DNA from: Azorinus chamasolen
Taxonomy: Eukaryota > Mollusca > Bivalvia > Cardiida > Solecurtidae
NCBI GenBank assembly: GCA_963576725.1
Contig: OY755236.1
Coordinates: 66,513,379-66,577,378, forward strand
Reading direction: 5' to 3'
DNA: 64,000 nucleotides
Below, in pieces: positions 1 to 11,413 of this stretch. The notes beneath the pieces are model-generated. The model saw only the letters and a list, made by a program, of their open reading frames with translations. It was not told where the DNA came from and did not search any database. Positions within the stretch are counted from its first letter, which is position 1. Every line of letters starts with the position of its first letter. Position numbers and translations under genes: made by a program.

Positions 1-183
1 ACAGCTGATCGAATTAGCATGTAGAAAATGCATTTTCGGCATTTTATTCCTTGTTACTGCATGAAATTGAGGGATATTTAGCATGGGAGTTCGTGAAAAA
101 CGATGCGATCAAATGAAATATATTTAAGGTCAGTCTGACTTGAAATGGAAAAAATATCGACTAAAATTCAGTGACAAAGTAAA
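1..183. other. Unassigned sequence just upstream of the LINE reading frame
   Basis: No gene is visible. The stretch is AT-rich and runs straight into the LINE reading frame, so it may be the 5' untranslated part of that element. The element's true 5' end cannot be set from this window. Confidence 0.3.
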
Positions 184-1422
184 TTGAAATGGACAGTAGG
201 CAACTCCAGAACTGATTGCTTACACTTGATTCAGAAATTAGCTCGTACTAGGAAAGATTCTAAAAAGTTGACTCCAAATAAATTATGTTATTTCCTGCTG
301 CTTATGATCTTGCTTCAGTCCAATGATATTGAAACTAACCCTGGCCCTAGCAATGACAGCACCAAATATACATGTGGTACTTGTGACAATACCGTTTCCT
401 GGGATCACCGTGCCATAGTGTGTGAATCCTGTGACCAGTGGTATCACACTGAGTGTCAAAATGTCAACAGTGATACCTATCATGACCTAGACAGTATGGT
501 CAGTTGGTACTGCATAATCTGTAATCAACCCAATTACAGCAGAGTTACCTATGACCTACATGGTCTAAGCACATCAAATCGCTTTGACACCCTAAGTGAC
601 ATGACAGTTACTACAGACACTAATGGAGAATTATCGAACAGACCTCTGCACGCCTCTACACCCATCCGACGAAATACAAATAGATATACAAAACCCAAAA
701 GCTCAAGACCCTTGCGTATAATAAATGTAAATTTTCAGTATATAAAAAATAAATATCATCTTCTTTCAAATCTAATTGACAGTTCTAAACCAGACATAAT
801 ATTTGGAACTGAGACATGGCTTGACCCCACCATCAAAAATTCTGAATTCATCCCAGATAGTTTCACAGTGTATAGGAAAGACCGTATCACCCCAGACAAT
901 AAGAAAGGAGGCGGAGTACTCATTGCAATAAGCAATGAATTTATAAGTGATGAAGTCTCCGACCTTACACCAGAAAAAGATACAACCGAGATTATCTGGG
1001 CTAAATTACAAGTTTGTGGCACAAAATCTCTATATTTGGCTTCTTACTACAATCCGAAAACCTCAGATGAACACAGCCTTAAGGGACTAGAGACAACAAT
1101 AAGGAAGGTAACATCAATTCACAATGCACAGATCATTATTGGCGGTGATTTTAACTTCCCAGGGTGGGACTGGAAACATAAGATACTGAAACCAGGTACA
1201 AGTCATCCCGCTCTACATTATGCTTTCGGCAATCTATTAGACGACACAGGACTCACCCAATTAATTGACCAGCCCACAAGAAACGAAAACGTCCTTGACC
1301 TTGTTATCACCAATATCCCTAATCAAATTTCTAGGACAGAGGTCATGCCTGGCTTATCTGACCATGACTGTGTTTATGTTGAGTTGAACCTTTGCCCACA
1401 AAGATCTAAGACTACCACGTAG
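184..1422 (+). pseudogene. LINE N-terminal part: 2A-like motif, PHD finger, APE endonuclease
   Basis: Open for about 412 codons, but the first codon is TTG. The first in-frame ATG is at about 304, inside a hydrophobic run. The 2A-like motif DIETNPGP is at 325-348. A PHD-like finger follows (CGTC, CESC, HTEC, CIIC pairs, about 370-530). From about 715 to 1400 there is an APE-type endonuclease with the landmarks FGTETWL, GGDFNFPGWDW and GLSDHDCV. Those acidic and His residues are the expected catalytic ones. The frame stops at 1420-1422. The same protein continues in another frame, so this is a broken single polyprotein and not a true C terminus. Confidence 0.85.
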
Positions 1423-3540
1423 TATCCCCCTCTATAAAAAGGCACAGTGGGACACTATCAAATCTGGACTGAATAACCTCCATAAGTCTATCTCTTCTTC
1501 TGAATACGAAAATATTAATATCAACTCTGGAATTTATTCAAACTTACCCTTAAAACCCTTGTAGAAGAAAACATCCCTCACAAAGTCATTACCAATACCA
1601 AACCGAACAACCCATGGATTACCTCTGAAATCAAACACTTAACCAGGAAACGAGATCGCCTGTATAAGAAAGCGAAGAAATCTGGAGACGCACATCTGAA
1701 AGATAAGTACAAAAAGCTCAAACATGATATTCAGAAGAAGATAAGACAGTCATATTGGCAATATGTTGAAGGTATTCTTACCCCACAAGATAACAATCCT
1801 GACTATAAAACCACAAAAAGATTTTGGTCCTTTATCAAACACAAAAAATCAGATTACAATGGTATCTCATCTCTAAAATCCGGGGGGAAACTAATCACAG
1901 ATCCAACTGCCAAAGCTGAAGTGTTGAATTCTCAATTTAAATCTGTTTTCAGTGCTGAAACCAAATTAACAGCAGATGAATTCACTCAGAAATGTTATAC
2001 ACCTTCTTCATCTCAATTTCCTATTATGGAGGACTTCTCTATTACCACCGAAGGAGTACTCAAACTTCTGAGAGGCTTGAACCCCAACAAAGCTGCTGGG
2101 CCAGACGAAATAACTCCAAAAATCCTTAAAGAATTAGCATCTGAAGTGGCCCCTATCTTATCTCTGATCTTTAACTTGTCTCTAAACACTGGCAGTGTTC
2201 CAGATGATTGGAAACTAGCCCACATTTCACCAATTTACAAAAAAGGATGTAAGGCAAACCCGGAAAACTACAGACCCATCTCTCTCACCTGTATTTGTAG
2301 CAAACTTCTTGAGCACATAGTGGTTAGTAAAATTATGGGACATGCTGATAGAAACAACATCCTCTATCCTCTTCAACATGGTTTTCGTCGCTCAATGTCT
2401 TGTGAGTCCCAACTTATAGAATTTTTAGATGATGTCAGCACAAATCTAGACCGAGGAAAACAGACTGATGTACTTGTAATGGATTTTTCTAAAGCTTTCG
2501 ATAAGGTTAGTCACTCTCTTCTCTGTCACAAACTTAAATACTATGGCATCAGTGATATGGTCACCACTTGGATTGAAAATTTTCTTACAGAAAGAAAACA
2601 GGCTGTTATTGTAGAAGGTGAAAAATCTGGTTATGTCAATGTCAAGTCCGGTGTACTACAGGGATCTGTATTGGGCCCGTCACTCTTTTTATTTTACATA
2701 AATGATATCCCCATTGGTCTTAACTCCACTGTCCGCCTCTTTGCCGATGATACCATTGCATATTGAACCATCACATGTCCGGCTGGTGCCTCCCAACTTC
2801 AACAAGATCTAGACAAGCTATCAAGATGGGAAAGTGCATGGGAAATGTCATTCCACCCGGATAAATGCAATGTCCTCTCCATCACAAACAGTAAAAATGC
2901 TCATCATTACCATTACACTCTCCATGGCAAAAACCTTCAGCATGTTGACAAAGCAAAATACCTAGGTGTTACTTTACAGTCCAACCTAAAATGGGACAGT
3001 CACATTGCCAACATCTGTAGTAAAGCAAATTCCACTCTAGGCTTTCTACGGAGAAATCTTAAAATCAGCTCAAGCTCCACCAAAGAAATGGCTTATAAGA
3101 GCCTTGTTAGGCCAACACTGGAATACGCCTGCTCTTCTTGGGACCCTCATTCAAAGACTGACATAGACAAGATTGAGATGGTCCAGAGGAGGGCAGCCAG
3201 ATTTGTCACCAACAAATTCAGAAACACATCAAGCGTTGGTGACATGTTAGATCACCTGGACTGGCAGTCATTGGAAACCAGGAGACGTAATACATGGCTA
3301 ACAACCCTCCATAAGATAATCCATAATGAAATAAACATTAGAAAAGATCTTCTCATCCACCCAAAACGCCACACAAGACATGCTCATCCAGACACATTCC
3401 AGACACTCCAATGCAGAACACAGACTAGGAAATATTCCTTCTTCCCCAGAACTATTGTAGACTGGAATTCTCTACCATCTGGTATTACATCATGCCACTC
3501 AGTAACTGCCTTTAAATCCTCTATCAGCTCTCTTTATTAA
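1423..3540 (+). pseudogene. LINE reverse transcriptase part, frameshifted and with an internal stop
   Basis: The coding sense moves to another frame from about 1418 to 1563, then returns to the first frame at about 1545. It runs to 2763, meets TGA at 2764-2766, and continues in the same frame to TAA at 3538-3540. RT landmarks visible are PISLTCICSKLLE, LVMDFSKAFDKV, GVLQGSVLGP and FADDT (finger and palm motifs). A thumb or C-terminal region follows with KYLGVTL, GFLRRN and LEYACSSWDP. The two frame changes roughly cancel, so the decay appears to be a few point events and not a large deletion. Confidence 0.85.
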
Positions 3541-3624
3541 TTTGTTTTTGTTATGCGTCCTCTTTCGCATAACGCTCACACCTCTGACATAATCTTCAAC
3601 TTGCTGAAGGTGGTCAGTATTATT

Positions 3625-3640
3625 TAGATGTAGATGTAGA
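3625..3640 (+). repeat. LINE 3' terminal TAGATG repeat
   Basis: TAGATGTAGATGTAGA closes the LINE. CR1 and L2 relatives characteristically end in short tandem repeats that serve in 3'-end recognition. It gives a usable right boundary for the element. Confidence 0.7.
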
Positions 3641-4607
3641 GAGACACCTCACTTTCAGGGTTAGTGCTCTATTTACTGCGGGGGTTATAGTCCAATAAAA
3701 TAATATGGTTTGTTTTACGTTAAAACCAAAAAATAATACTTGAGTACGTTTTGCTACCCAAAAAGTGCGTTTTGACCAAAAATGTGGGTACGTTTTGGTA
3801 TTTGGCAGTTTTGACCAGCTCCCTACTGAGATACCCCGGCCATATGAGCTTTACACATCAGAACCATGGTGTCGGGTCATCTCAGACCCAATCCGTTTCA
3901 GTCCTTAGTCGTTTCGGACCCAATCCGTTTCGGCCTTGGTCGTTTCGGTCTTGGTCATTTCGGCCACATTATAAAATTGCATTCAAAGGTATGTAAATGA
4001 CAATTGTGATATGATTGAAAGGAATACGCAGCATTGAATCCAATAAAAATAAGGACATATGTTGTTGTTAGATGTTAGCCTTTACTCCTTTAGCCTGTTG
4101 CTGGCGGATGAATGATTATGATGAGATGTTGAGTAACTAAGTTTCTCATCAAGATTCAAACTGTTTGACACCTTGCATGCATATAGCGGGTGAAAATTTG
4201 TTTTAAAAAAAATAATCTCAGCAAGCTAAAATTTTCAACCAAGAATGTGCATCCATAATTAAAATTAATCCGATCATACATGCCGTTATTGGGTGATACA
4301 TCATCAAAGAAATAACCAATTTTAAAATAATTAGTTTAAACTGTCGCAACTATAAACATCTCTGATAACACTAGTAAAAACTACCATTAACATACATGTG
4401 ATAACCTGTTGATGCATGTCAGGTAGATTTAGGAAATTTGTCAGGTAGATTTGACTTTTGTCAGGTAGATTTTACAGACACAACAACATATATTATATAT
4501 GGAGATGAAAAAATTACCATAAATACTGTAAGTGTTACGGTATTACCCGCATACCATACCATACCAAATGTTATAAACCTTACACTACACACATAACATT
4601 TACACAC
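3641..4607. other. Intergenic, with a CCGTTTCGG-rich repeat at 3880-3970
   Basis: No coding region is supported. At about 3880-3970 short phrases such as GTCGTTTCGG and CCAATCCGTTTCGG recur four times. The same phrases return in inverted orientation at about 6650-6745. At 4422-4475 TCAGGTAGATTT occurs three times with short spacers. The rest is AT-rich. Confidence 0.45.
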
Positions 4608-4921
4608 TTAACCCTTTCCCTCATATCAACGCCTTTTCATGCATAGGAGCTATCTGATCAGGGTCTGCTCTGTTTGCTTATGATATTGGAATGATTCCAC
4701 ACTTTCTGGCTTGGCCCAAAAAAATCAAATGTCCATGTGCTGTAACAATAAATCTACCATTACAAACCATACATTATACAGACTACATCTATACACAGCC
4801 ATGGCATCATCTCCAACCCTTACAATGCCTAGAGATCAATAACCCCATTAACCCTTTCCTTCATATAAACATGTTTCACTAATTTGCAAACAGAGTAGAC
4901 CCAGATCAGACAGCTCCTATA
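4608..4921 (+). mobile_element. Two truncated TTAACCCTTTCC MITEs
   Basis: Two left ends, TTAACCCTTTCC at 4608 and 4848, lie in the same direction. Each is followed by pieces of the family's central palindrome (CAGATCAGACAGCTCC, TCTGATCAGGGTCTGC). Neither has its right end. Complete copies elsewhere in the window, for example 8039-8287, define the family. Confidence 0.6.
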
Positions 4922-6640
4922 ATTAAATAATGTCATGAAAAAATCAAGATTTATTTATACTGTTTTATCATATAATAAAAAATATATTCCATTTTATCTT
5001 ATTTTATTACAGTTTCAGGTCTTTTTAGGCTTATTTTATAGCCCTTATTCGGCTATATTCCCAATGGCAAAAAGTGTGTTTTCTCCAATTTTTTGAGGAA
5101 AATTCCCAACCTCAAGTCAAAAAAAAAAAATCCATGAAAGAGCGTTAACAAACCTTGTTTATTCAGTACAATCAGTCTGGGGACGAATCTTTCGCACTTT
5201 TTGGTATTGCCGAGTTGCTGAATAAAACTAAACTGTTTATCGTTCCGAATATTCGGAGTTATTCGTTCTTTACTTGTTGTTAACAGTCGGAGTGCATACT
5301 GCTTTTTGAAGCTATGATAACGTCACTCCCCTCGTCTTAATTTTGTCTCCTTGCTACAGAGTAATAATAATGCGTGCCGCATGTGGTATTTGTGGACAAC
5401 GTCAACTATGTCAGAGTCTATTCTGGACTGAGTGACAGATGGGCCAGTGGAGAAATGTAATAAAGTCCTGCCCTCACTTTCAGTCTTTCTTCGGACATAA
5501 CTGCTTCATTATCGTATAGAAAAGTCCAGATAATCACATTTGTTAACAAAATGTTTCGTTTTCGACTCGCGCGAGAGACTATGTGATTTTGATATATAAA
5601 TTAACCAATCAAATTGCGTAAAAAACCTTCACACCAGATGCTGTATCTGGGCAACGTCACTACCGGAAATAAATTTGCAGTCTCCAATCAACAAGTAACG
5701 ACTCTCTTTTGCGACCGTGAAACGAAAACAAAACATCCCGATGTGAATTCAGATTAAATTATCTATTTAGAGAGGAGGATTTGGGATTTTGTGCGGCGGC
5801 ATTGCCTTAGGATGGAATTCTGTCTGATTTGTATGCGTGAATCCCGCAAAGGTGCATGCCCTCATTTGCATTTTGACACGACTGGTTCCTGAAAAAATTA
5901 TTTGATAACTCAGTACAGCCCAAACGGGAACCAACTTGTGTCACAGTGATTACATAATATTTGGGTGTTCTCCGCGGGAGATCCATATCAAAACGGGCCA
6001 AGCGTGTATCACAGCATGCCAGCATGCTAAAGGGGGTTTGTGTGTGTAGAGAACTAACAGATAATCTTCCCCAGGGAGGAAAATATAGGTGACTAAAAAA
6101 AATTGCTGTGGCAGATTCGGTAAAACGTTAAAAACGTCTACCAGAACGGTAGACAACCTCTGAAAACGGTAGAATTCACCTACCATCGGTAGTTATCACA
6201 TGTATGCATTAACAATAATTTGCTATTATAACATCATTCATACAGGGATTGATTTTGTTTGTTTGAATAAATTGATACTTATAAAGGTTATATTTAAATT
6301 ACAATTAAACCATGATCTACTGTCTATTTCTTTGATTCTGTAAAATCTTTACAAAATCTTTACAAAAATCTTTACAAAGTTTAATATAATTACAAATTTA
6401 AGCAATTATCAATATTTGCAGCATATTTACTATATTTTCGTGGGTTTATTTTCGACATATAGGGTGGAAACAGATGGGACTGTTGAGGAATAACTAAGTG
6501 CAATTTAGTTGACATTTAGGAACTGTCAAATCTGACTGGATTTCTCTTTGCTTTCTTTATTTCTTGTCAATGGTCCATTTTCCGACAGAGAACATATTTT
6601 GCTTAAATAAAATTTGATGTCCATTGCTGATATATTCATA
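4922..6640. other. Intergenic, no gene recognised
   Basis: Several short open frames occur, but none has a recognisable domain. About 5340-5800 is less AT-rich than its surroundings and includes CpG-containing words such as GACTCGCGCGAGAG. I see no clear promoter or first exon there, although a missing 5' exon of the downstream gene could lie in this part. Confidence 0.4.
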
Positions 6641-6644
6641 ATTA

Positions 6645-6750
6645 CACATATTCCTTGGTCATTTCGGTCCCAATTGTAGCCTAAACGACCAAGGCCGAAA
6701 CTACCATGGCCGAAACGGATTGGGTCCGAAACGACCTGGGACCCAGAACC
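6645..6750 (-). repeat. Inverted partner of the CCGTTTCGG repeat
   Basis: Carries CCGAAACGGATTGGGTCCG, ACGACCAAGGCCGAAAC and similar words, which are the reverse complement of those at 3880-3970. The two arms lie about 2.7 kb apart and face each other. They may be the ends of an old element or two independent copies. Confidence 0.5.
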
Positions 6751-6799
6751 ACTACACCCCCCACTCCCCTTCACTTTTAAAATCTGTTTGAAAAAACGG

Positions 6800-7920
6800 G
6801 ATGTATTATGGAATGGCGCTGTCTGTCCGTCCGTCTGTCTGTAACATCTCTAACTCAAGTTCTGCTTGGTGGATCCTTCTCAAATTTAACCACAATGTGT
6901 ATCTGGACATGCCACTGTAGCATGCCTAGTCCCGGTATGTATATCCAAGGTCAAGGTCGCACAATTGGACTTAGAACTTGTGTTTAGTAAAAATGTTAAC
7001 CTGTCTGTCTGTAACATCTCTAGCTCAAGTTCTGATTGGTGGATCCTTCTCAAATTTCACCACAATGTTTATCTAAACCTTATCTGGTTTAGGGAGAAAT
7101 CGCCTAGTGACGAAATCGCCTACAATTAGATATATAGTAAACCAATTGGAGATTTCGCCTAGAAAGCAATTATATAGTGATTGTATTTCGCACCTATGGT
7201 ACAGGTATGGATAACATGATAGAACTATAAAGAAAATTTGTAACCAGATTAAATTGCTCTGTGGTATTGATTTCCAGATCAAGATGACCAAGATCGATCG
7301 ATCAGTGTAACCCCTGATCACTACATAGAATTTGACAGAAGATAATTATATATGAATTATATGCAATTGTCATGCAGAAAGTAAGAATGTCAGTAAGAAA
7401 GAAGATATTTATTGGATCCATATCATCTAAAAATAAGTAAGACTCATAACTGTTTCGTACATATAACATTTTCACTTTCTGCAAATATTCGGTATATAAT
7501 TATCAACGTGTAATAATGGGCTGTCAAATTCCAGGTGGGGGTCAGTGGCTGCCCTGTCTAATCTTGGTCATCTTGATCTGGAAAACAACACAACAGGACA
7601 ATTCATTCTTGTTACAAACATTCTTCATAGTTCTGTCATGTTATCTGTACCTGTACCATAGGTGCGAAATACCATCACTATATAATTGCTTTCTAGGCGA
7701 AATCTCCCAATTGGTTTACTATATATCTAATTGTAGGCAATTTCGTCATTAGGCGATTTCTCCAGCACCCATTTATCTGGACAGTAGCATAGGTGTTTCC
7801 CAGTACGTATATCCAAGGTCAAGGTTGCACAATTGGACTTAGAATTTGCAGTTACCATTTGCGTTAAGCAAATTTGTTAACCTCAATTTATGTGACCATT
7901 TTTGTATGGCAGCCTGCAGA
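6800..7920 (+). repeat. Tandem ~190-bp units, interrupted by a fold-back element
   Basis: Starts with CTGTCTGTCCGTCCG-like sequence. Units containing AACATCTCTAACTCAAGTTCTG, GGTGGATCCTTCTCAAATTT and ATCCAAGGTCAAGGT recur. The second unit is broken after TTATCTGG (7080-7087) and resumes at 7773. It looks like the core of another rolling-circle-type repeat, but I cannot define its ends. Confidence 0.5.
7088..7772. mobile_element. Fold-back element with ~200-bp inverted arms
   Basis: The left arm (about 7092-7290) and right arm (about 7563-7764) are inverted copies. They share GGAGAAATCGCCTA at the outer ends and ATCTTGATCTGGAAA-like sequence at the inner ends. The unit is flanked by TTATCTGG on both sides (7080-7087 and 7773-7780), an apparent 8-bp target duplication. 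It sits inside a tandem repeat unit. No transposase is visible, so it is non-autonomous. An 8-bp duplication would suit a hAT-type mobiliser, but that is inference. Confidence 0.65.
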
Positions 7921-8038
7921 TTTGAACAATCAGATCCTTTGCTGGTCACTGATAATTAGGTCAAGCACTATACTGCAGACAGTGTAGTAGCTTGGATTGC
8001 TGTGGCTTATAATTATGTGGGGTAGAGTTAGTCATTTC

Positions 8039-8287
8039 TTAACCCTTTCCCTCATAGAAATGTGTTTTCACGCATTTGCAAACAGAGTAGACCCAGATCA
8101 GACGGCTCCTAGAGGAGCTGTCTGATCAGGGTCTGCTCTGTTTGCTTATGGACTTTGATAGATCTGTTTCTTTACTTTCTAAAATGGCTACAACGTTCTA
8201 CCTTCCATATTTCATTATAATAATTTTGCCATGAATATTCAGTAGATATTAAACTTTGAAATGAACATAGAACAGGGAAAGGGTTAA
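8039..8287. mobile_element. Complete TTAACCCTTTCC palindromic MITE
   Basis: Bounded by TTAACCCTTTCCCT on the left and AGGGAAAGGGTTAA on the right. The middle is an imperfect palindrome around GACGGCTCCTAGAGGAGCTGTC. TTAA at both ends fits the piggyBac superfamily target, and Kolobok also uses TTAA. No protein is encoded. Related copies are scattered through the window and I use this one as the reference. Confidence 0.78.
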
Positions 8288-8443
8288 CCCTTTATACCAT
8301 GAATATTCATGCAAGAGATAATGACATCATGAATATTAATTAACATAATTATGTCTCCCCCATTTATGGGGAGATATATTGTTTTTGCCAGAGTTGTCTG
8401 TCTGTCCGTCCGTACGTCTGTCCGTCTGTCCGCACTCACCAAA

Positions 8444-8680
8444 GGGTAGTTGTGTGACTTTTTCTAACTAGTCGCACAAGTAAAATCATTAACCTGGCCA
8501 TCTCTTGTGACATTAACCTGGCCATTTCTTGTGACATTAACCTGGCCAGTTGTGGGACATAGGGTTAGGGTTAGGGTTAGCTTCCAGATCATTCTTTTCC
8601 AAAGTTAGAGCCAAAAATAGTTTTTCTTGTGGGACTAGTCCCACAAGAAAAGATCAAGGGAAAAAGTCACACAACTACCC
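8444..8680. mobile_element. Short TIR element with GGGTAGTTGTGTGACTTTTTC ends
   Basis: GGGTAGTTGTGTGACTTTTT at the left is matched by its reverse complement ending at 8680. An inner inverted pair (CTAGTCGCACAAG and CTTGTGGGACTAG) lies within. The element splits the CTGTCC-rich stretch of the host repeat. It contains three GGGTTA repeats (about 8563-8580) and three copies of TTAACCTGGCCA. Confidence 0.65.
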
Positions 8681-8689
8681 ATTTGTTAG

Positions 8690-9620
8690 TACGTCTGTCC
8701 GTCCGTCCGTCTGTCCGTCACAAACTTGTGTCGCGCGTATCTCTGAAACCAGTAGGGCTAGAGTCACCAAACTTCACAAGAATGTTCACCAGCATGAGTT
8801 GTTGTGCACCTTGGGTTTTTGAATTGTCTCCCCCTGATAACTTTGGAGTTATTGCCCCTGATGACTTAAAATTAGAAAAACTTTGTGTCGCGTGTATCTC
8901 TGAAACCGCTAGTACTAGAGTCACCAAACTTCACAGGAATGTTCACCAGCATGAGTTGTTGTGCACCTATGGTTTTTGAATTGTCTCCCCCTGATAATTC
9001 TTGAGTTATTGCCCCTGATATGAATACTTAAATTTATACAAACTTTGTGCCGCGCGTATCTCTGAAACCAGTAGGGCTAGAGTCACCAAACTTCACAGGA
9101 TAGTTCACTAACATGAGTTGTTTTACTCTTGGGGTTTTGAATTGTCTCCCCTTGTTAACTTTGGAGTTACTGCCCCTGATGACTTAAAATTAGACAAACT
9201 TTACCTAGTGTCGTGCATATCTCTGAAACCACCAGGGCTAGAGTCACCAAACTTCACAGGAATGTTGACCAGCATAAGTTGTTGTGCACCTGGGATTTTT
9301 GAATTGTCTCCCCTTGATAATGTTGGAGTTATTGTCCCTGATATGATTACTTAAAATTTAGAGAAACTTTGTGTCATGCATTTCTTTATAACCACTAGAG
9401 CTAGAGTCACCAAACTTCACAGGAATGTTGACCTGCATGAGTTGTTGTGCACCTTGGTTTTTTGAATTGTCTCCCCCTGATAATTCTTGAGTTACTGCCC
9501 CTGATATGATAACTTAAAATTAGGGAAACTTTGTGCTGCGCGTATCTCTGAAACCAGTAGGGCTAGAGTGACCAAACTTCACAGAAATTTTCACCAGCAT
9601 GAGTTACTGTGCATCTGGGT
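8690..9620 (+). repeat. ~160-bp tandem array
   Basis: About six units, each with ATCTCTGAAACCAGTAGGGC, GAGTCACCAAACTTCACAGG, GAATTGTCTCCCCCTGATAA and GGAGTTATTGCCCCTGAT. Spacing is close to 160 bp. Open frames through it come from the repeat and I do not treat them as genes. The array resumes at 11414 after the nested element. Confidence 0.8.
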
Positions 9621-9624
9621 TTTT

Positions 9625-11413
9625 AGCTCACCAGAGCACAAAGTGCTCAGGGTGAGCTTTTGTGATCGCCTGATGTCCGTCGGCGTGCGTCGTGCGTCGT
9701 TCGTCGTCAACAATTTGAACCTTTAAAGTTCTTCTCCTCTGAATCTACAGGGGTCTCAGCTTCCATCTTTGGCACATAGCATCATCTGTAGGTCCTTTAC
9801 AAAAGTTGTATAAATTATACCCCTGGGGTCAAAATTGGCCCTGCCCCAGGGGTTTTCAGTTTTCAATAGAAACATATAGTGAGAACTTTGAACACCATCT
9901 CCTCTAAAACTAGAAGATCTGCATCTTTCATTTTTAGCACATAGCTTCAACTTCAGGACTTCTACAAAAGTTATATAAATTATGCTCCTGTGGTCAAAAT
10001 TGGCTACACACCCGGGTGGCAAGTTTTCTAGCAAACTTGAAGCTGACTGCACTTTTAAGCATCTTATCTTTACTGGCTCATAAACAGGTCATCAGGTCAA
10101 GCATCAGAGAGGGAGAGAGTGGCTATTTTTAGTGCACCTGTACTGCTGGTAGTAGCTAGTAGACAGAGATCTTGACCCTTTGCCTGTTCTGTGTTTATTA
10201 TTAATTTGAATGCCTATTGCATATTCATGAACAAAATAGTTAAAGTGAAGTATGGAAGGTGAAACATTGTAGCATTTATTTTCCAAATTTCACAACCTAC
10301 TGAATATTCATAGACAAAATAGTTATAATGGATTATTGTAGGTAGAACATTGTAGCCATTTTAGAAATTAAAGGAACAGATCTGTCAAATTCCATTAAGC
10401 AGACCCTGATCAGATGGCTCCTATAGGAGGCATCTGATCTGGTCTACTGATTTTCAAATGTGTGAAAACACATTTATATGAGGGAAGGGTTAATTAATAA
10501 TAGTTATTGGCATTATGACATTATAACCTGCGCTACAGTTCAGAAGAAGGGTAAATCATGTAAAGGCTCCAGAATGCCAAATTAAAGATTTTAAATAAAT
10601 TGTGAAATAATTTTTAACATGAAATTGTATAACTTGAAAATATTAAGTTCAACTTATGAATATGAAATTATTATGTAATAATTTATAATAATATTCAAAT
10701 GCAAAAAAATCTGTTATGAATGCTAGGGTACACATACCTTTTCAGAGGAACAGTTGATTATTTGAGAGGTCAGTTGATTTTCTTTAGTCAGAATTTTGTA
10801 TGGCCTTGCATAATTAAAACTACCTGTTTAATACATATCAATCTTACAATTAACTCTCTTGTACAAACCACATATGAAGTTACATATAATATGTGTCAGA
10901 TCAGAATCCAAACTATGTGCTAATTTCAGTCAAATTATGTTCAGCAGTGATAGGGTTTCTGTCATCTGTAATTTGTTTGTCCGAAAAATTAACACTTTCA
11001 ATGGCCCTCTTGTCTATAGAAACGTATAGTGAAAACTTTGAAAATCTTCTTTTCTGAATCTACAGAGTTCTCAGCTTTCATATTTGGCTCATAGCACCAT
11101 TTTCCGATCCTCTACAAAAGTTATATAAATTATGCCCCTGTTGTCAAAATAGGCCCCACCCCAGGGTTGGTCAGTTTTCAATAGAAACAATTTTATAGTG
11201 CAAACTTTGAAAATCTTCTCCTTTGAAACTGGAATGTTCTCCGATTTCATATTTGGCACATAGCTTCATATTTACAAAAGTTATATACATCTACAAAAGT
11301 TATATATTGTGTCCCTAGGGTCAAAATTGGCACCGCCCCAGGGACGGTCAGTTTTCAATAGAAACATATCTGATTGTCTGGTGAGCGATGTCAGGGCCAT
11401 TCTGGCCCTCTTG
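9625..11413 (+). mobile_element. Rolling-circle-type element, AGCTCACCAGAGCAC family (copy 1)
   Basis: Left end AGCTCACCAGAGCAC-AAA-GTGCTCAGGGTGAGCT is a hairpin, followed by CGTCGTGCGTCGTTCG. It has units containing TTTGGCACATAGC and GTTATATAAATTATG. At the right TCTGGTGAGC, the inverse of the left arm GCTCACCAGA, returns. It is followed by the hairpin GGGCCATTCTGGCCC and the end TCTTG. The element sits within a T-run of the ATGTCTCCCC element: GGGTTTTT on the left and TTTAATTGTCTCC on the right. It carries a TTAA MITE (10172-10493). Confidence 0.78.
10172..10493. mobile_element. TTAACCCTTTCC-family MITE inside the copy 1 carrier
   Basis: Left end decayed to TTGACCCTTTGCC, right end GGGAAGGGTTAA. 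The central palindrome GATGGCTCCTATAGGAGGCATC is clear. It occupies the same position in the two other long carriers at 17052-17383 and 28819-29150. Confidence 0.7.

Larger units (their letters stand above)
184..3640 (+). mobile_element. CR1/L2-type non-LTR retrotransposon, decayed
   Basis: A nearly complete APE-type LINE. In order it encodes a 2A-like motif, a PHD-type zinc finger, an exonuclease-endonuclease-phosphatase domain and a reverse transcriptase with a FADD catalytic box (2740-2751). It ends in a short 3' tail of TAGATG repeats. No poly(A) tail is present, as is normal for CR1 and L2 relatives. The reading frame is broken near 1420-1560 and by a TGA at 2764-2766, so this copy is very unlikely to move by itself. 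The CR1/L2 assignment rests on domain order and the microsatellite-like tail. A tree of the RT domain would settle the clade. Confidence 0.88.

Noticed and set aside
5340..5800. Possible promoter or first exon of the TGOLN2-like gene
   Set aside because: Slightly higher CpG, but no signal-peptide frame with a phase-1 donor could be found, so I do not call it.
7516..7752. Plus-strand open frame of 78 codons
   Set aside because: It lies in the right arm of the fold-back element. The mirror arm encodes the same peptide fragments on the other strand.
8563..8580. Three GGGTTA repeats, like telomere sequence
   Set aside because: Too short, and inside a small TIR element. Chance or a microsatellite explains it.
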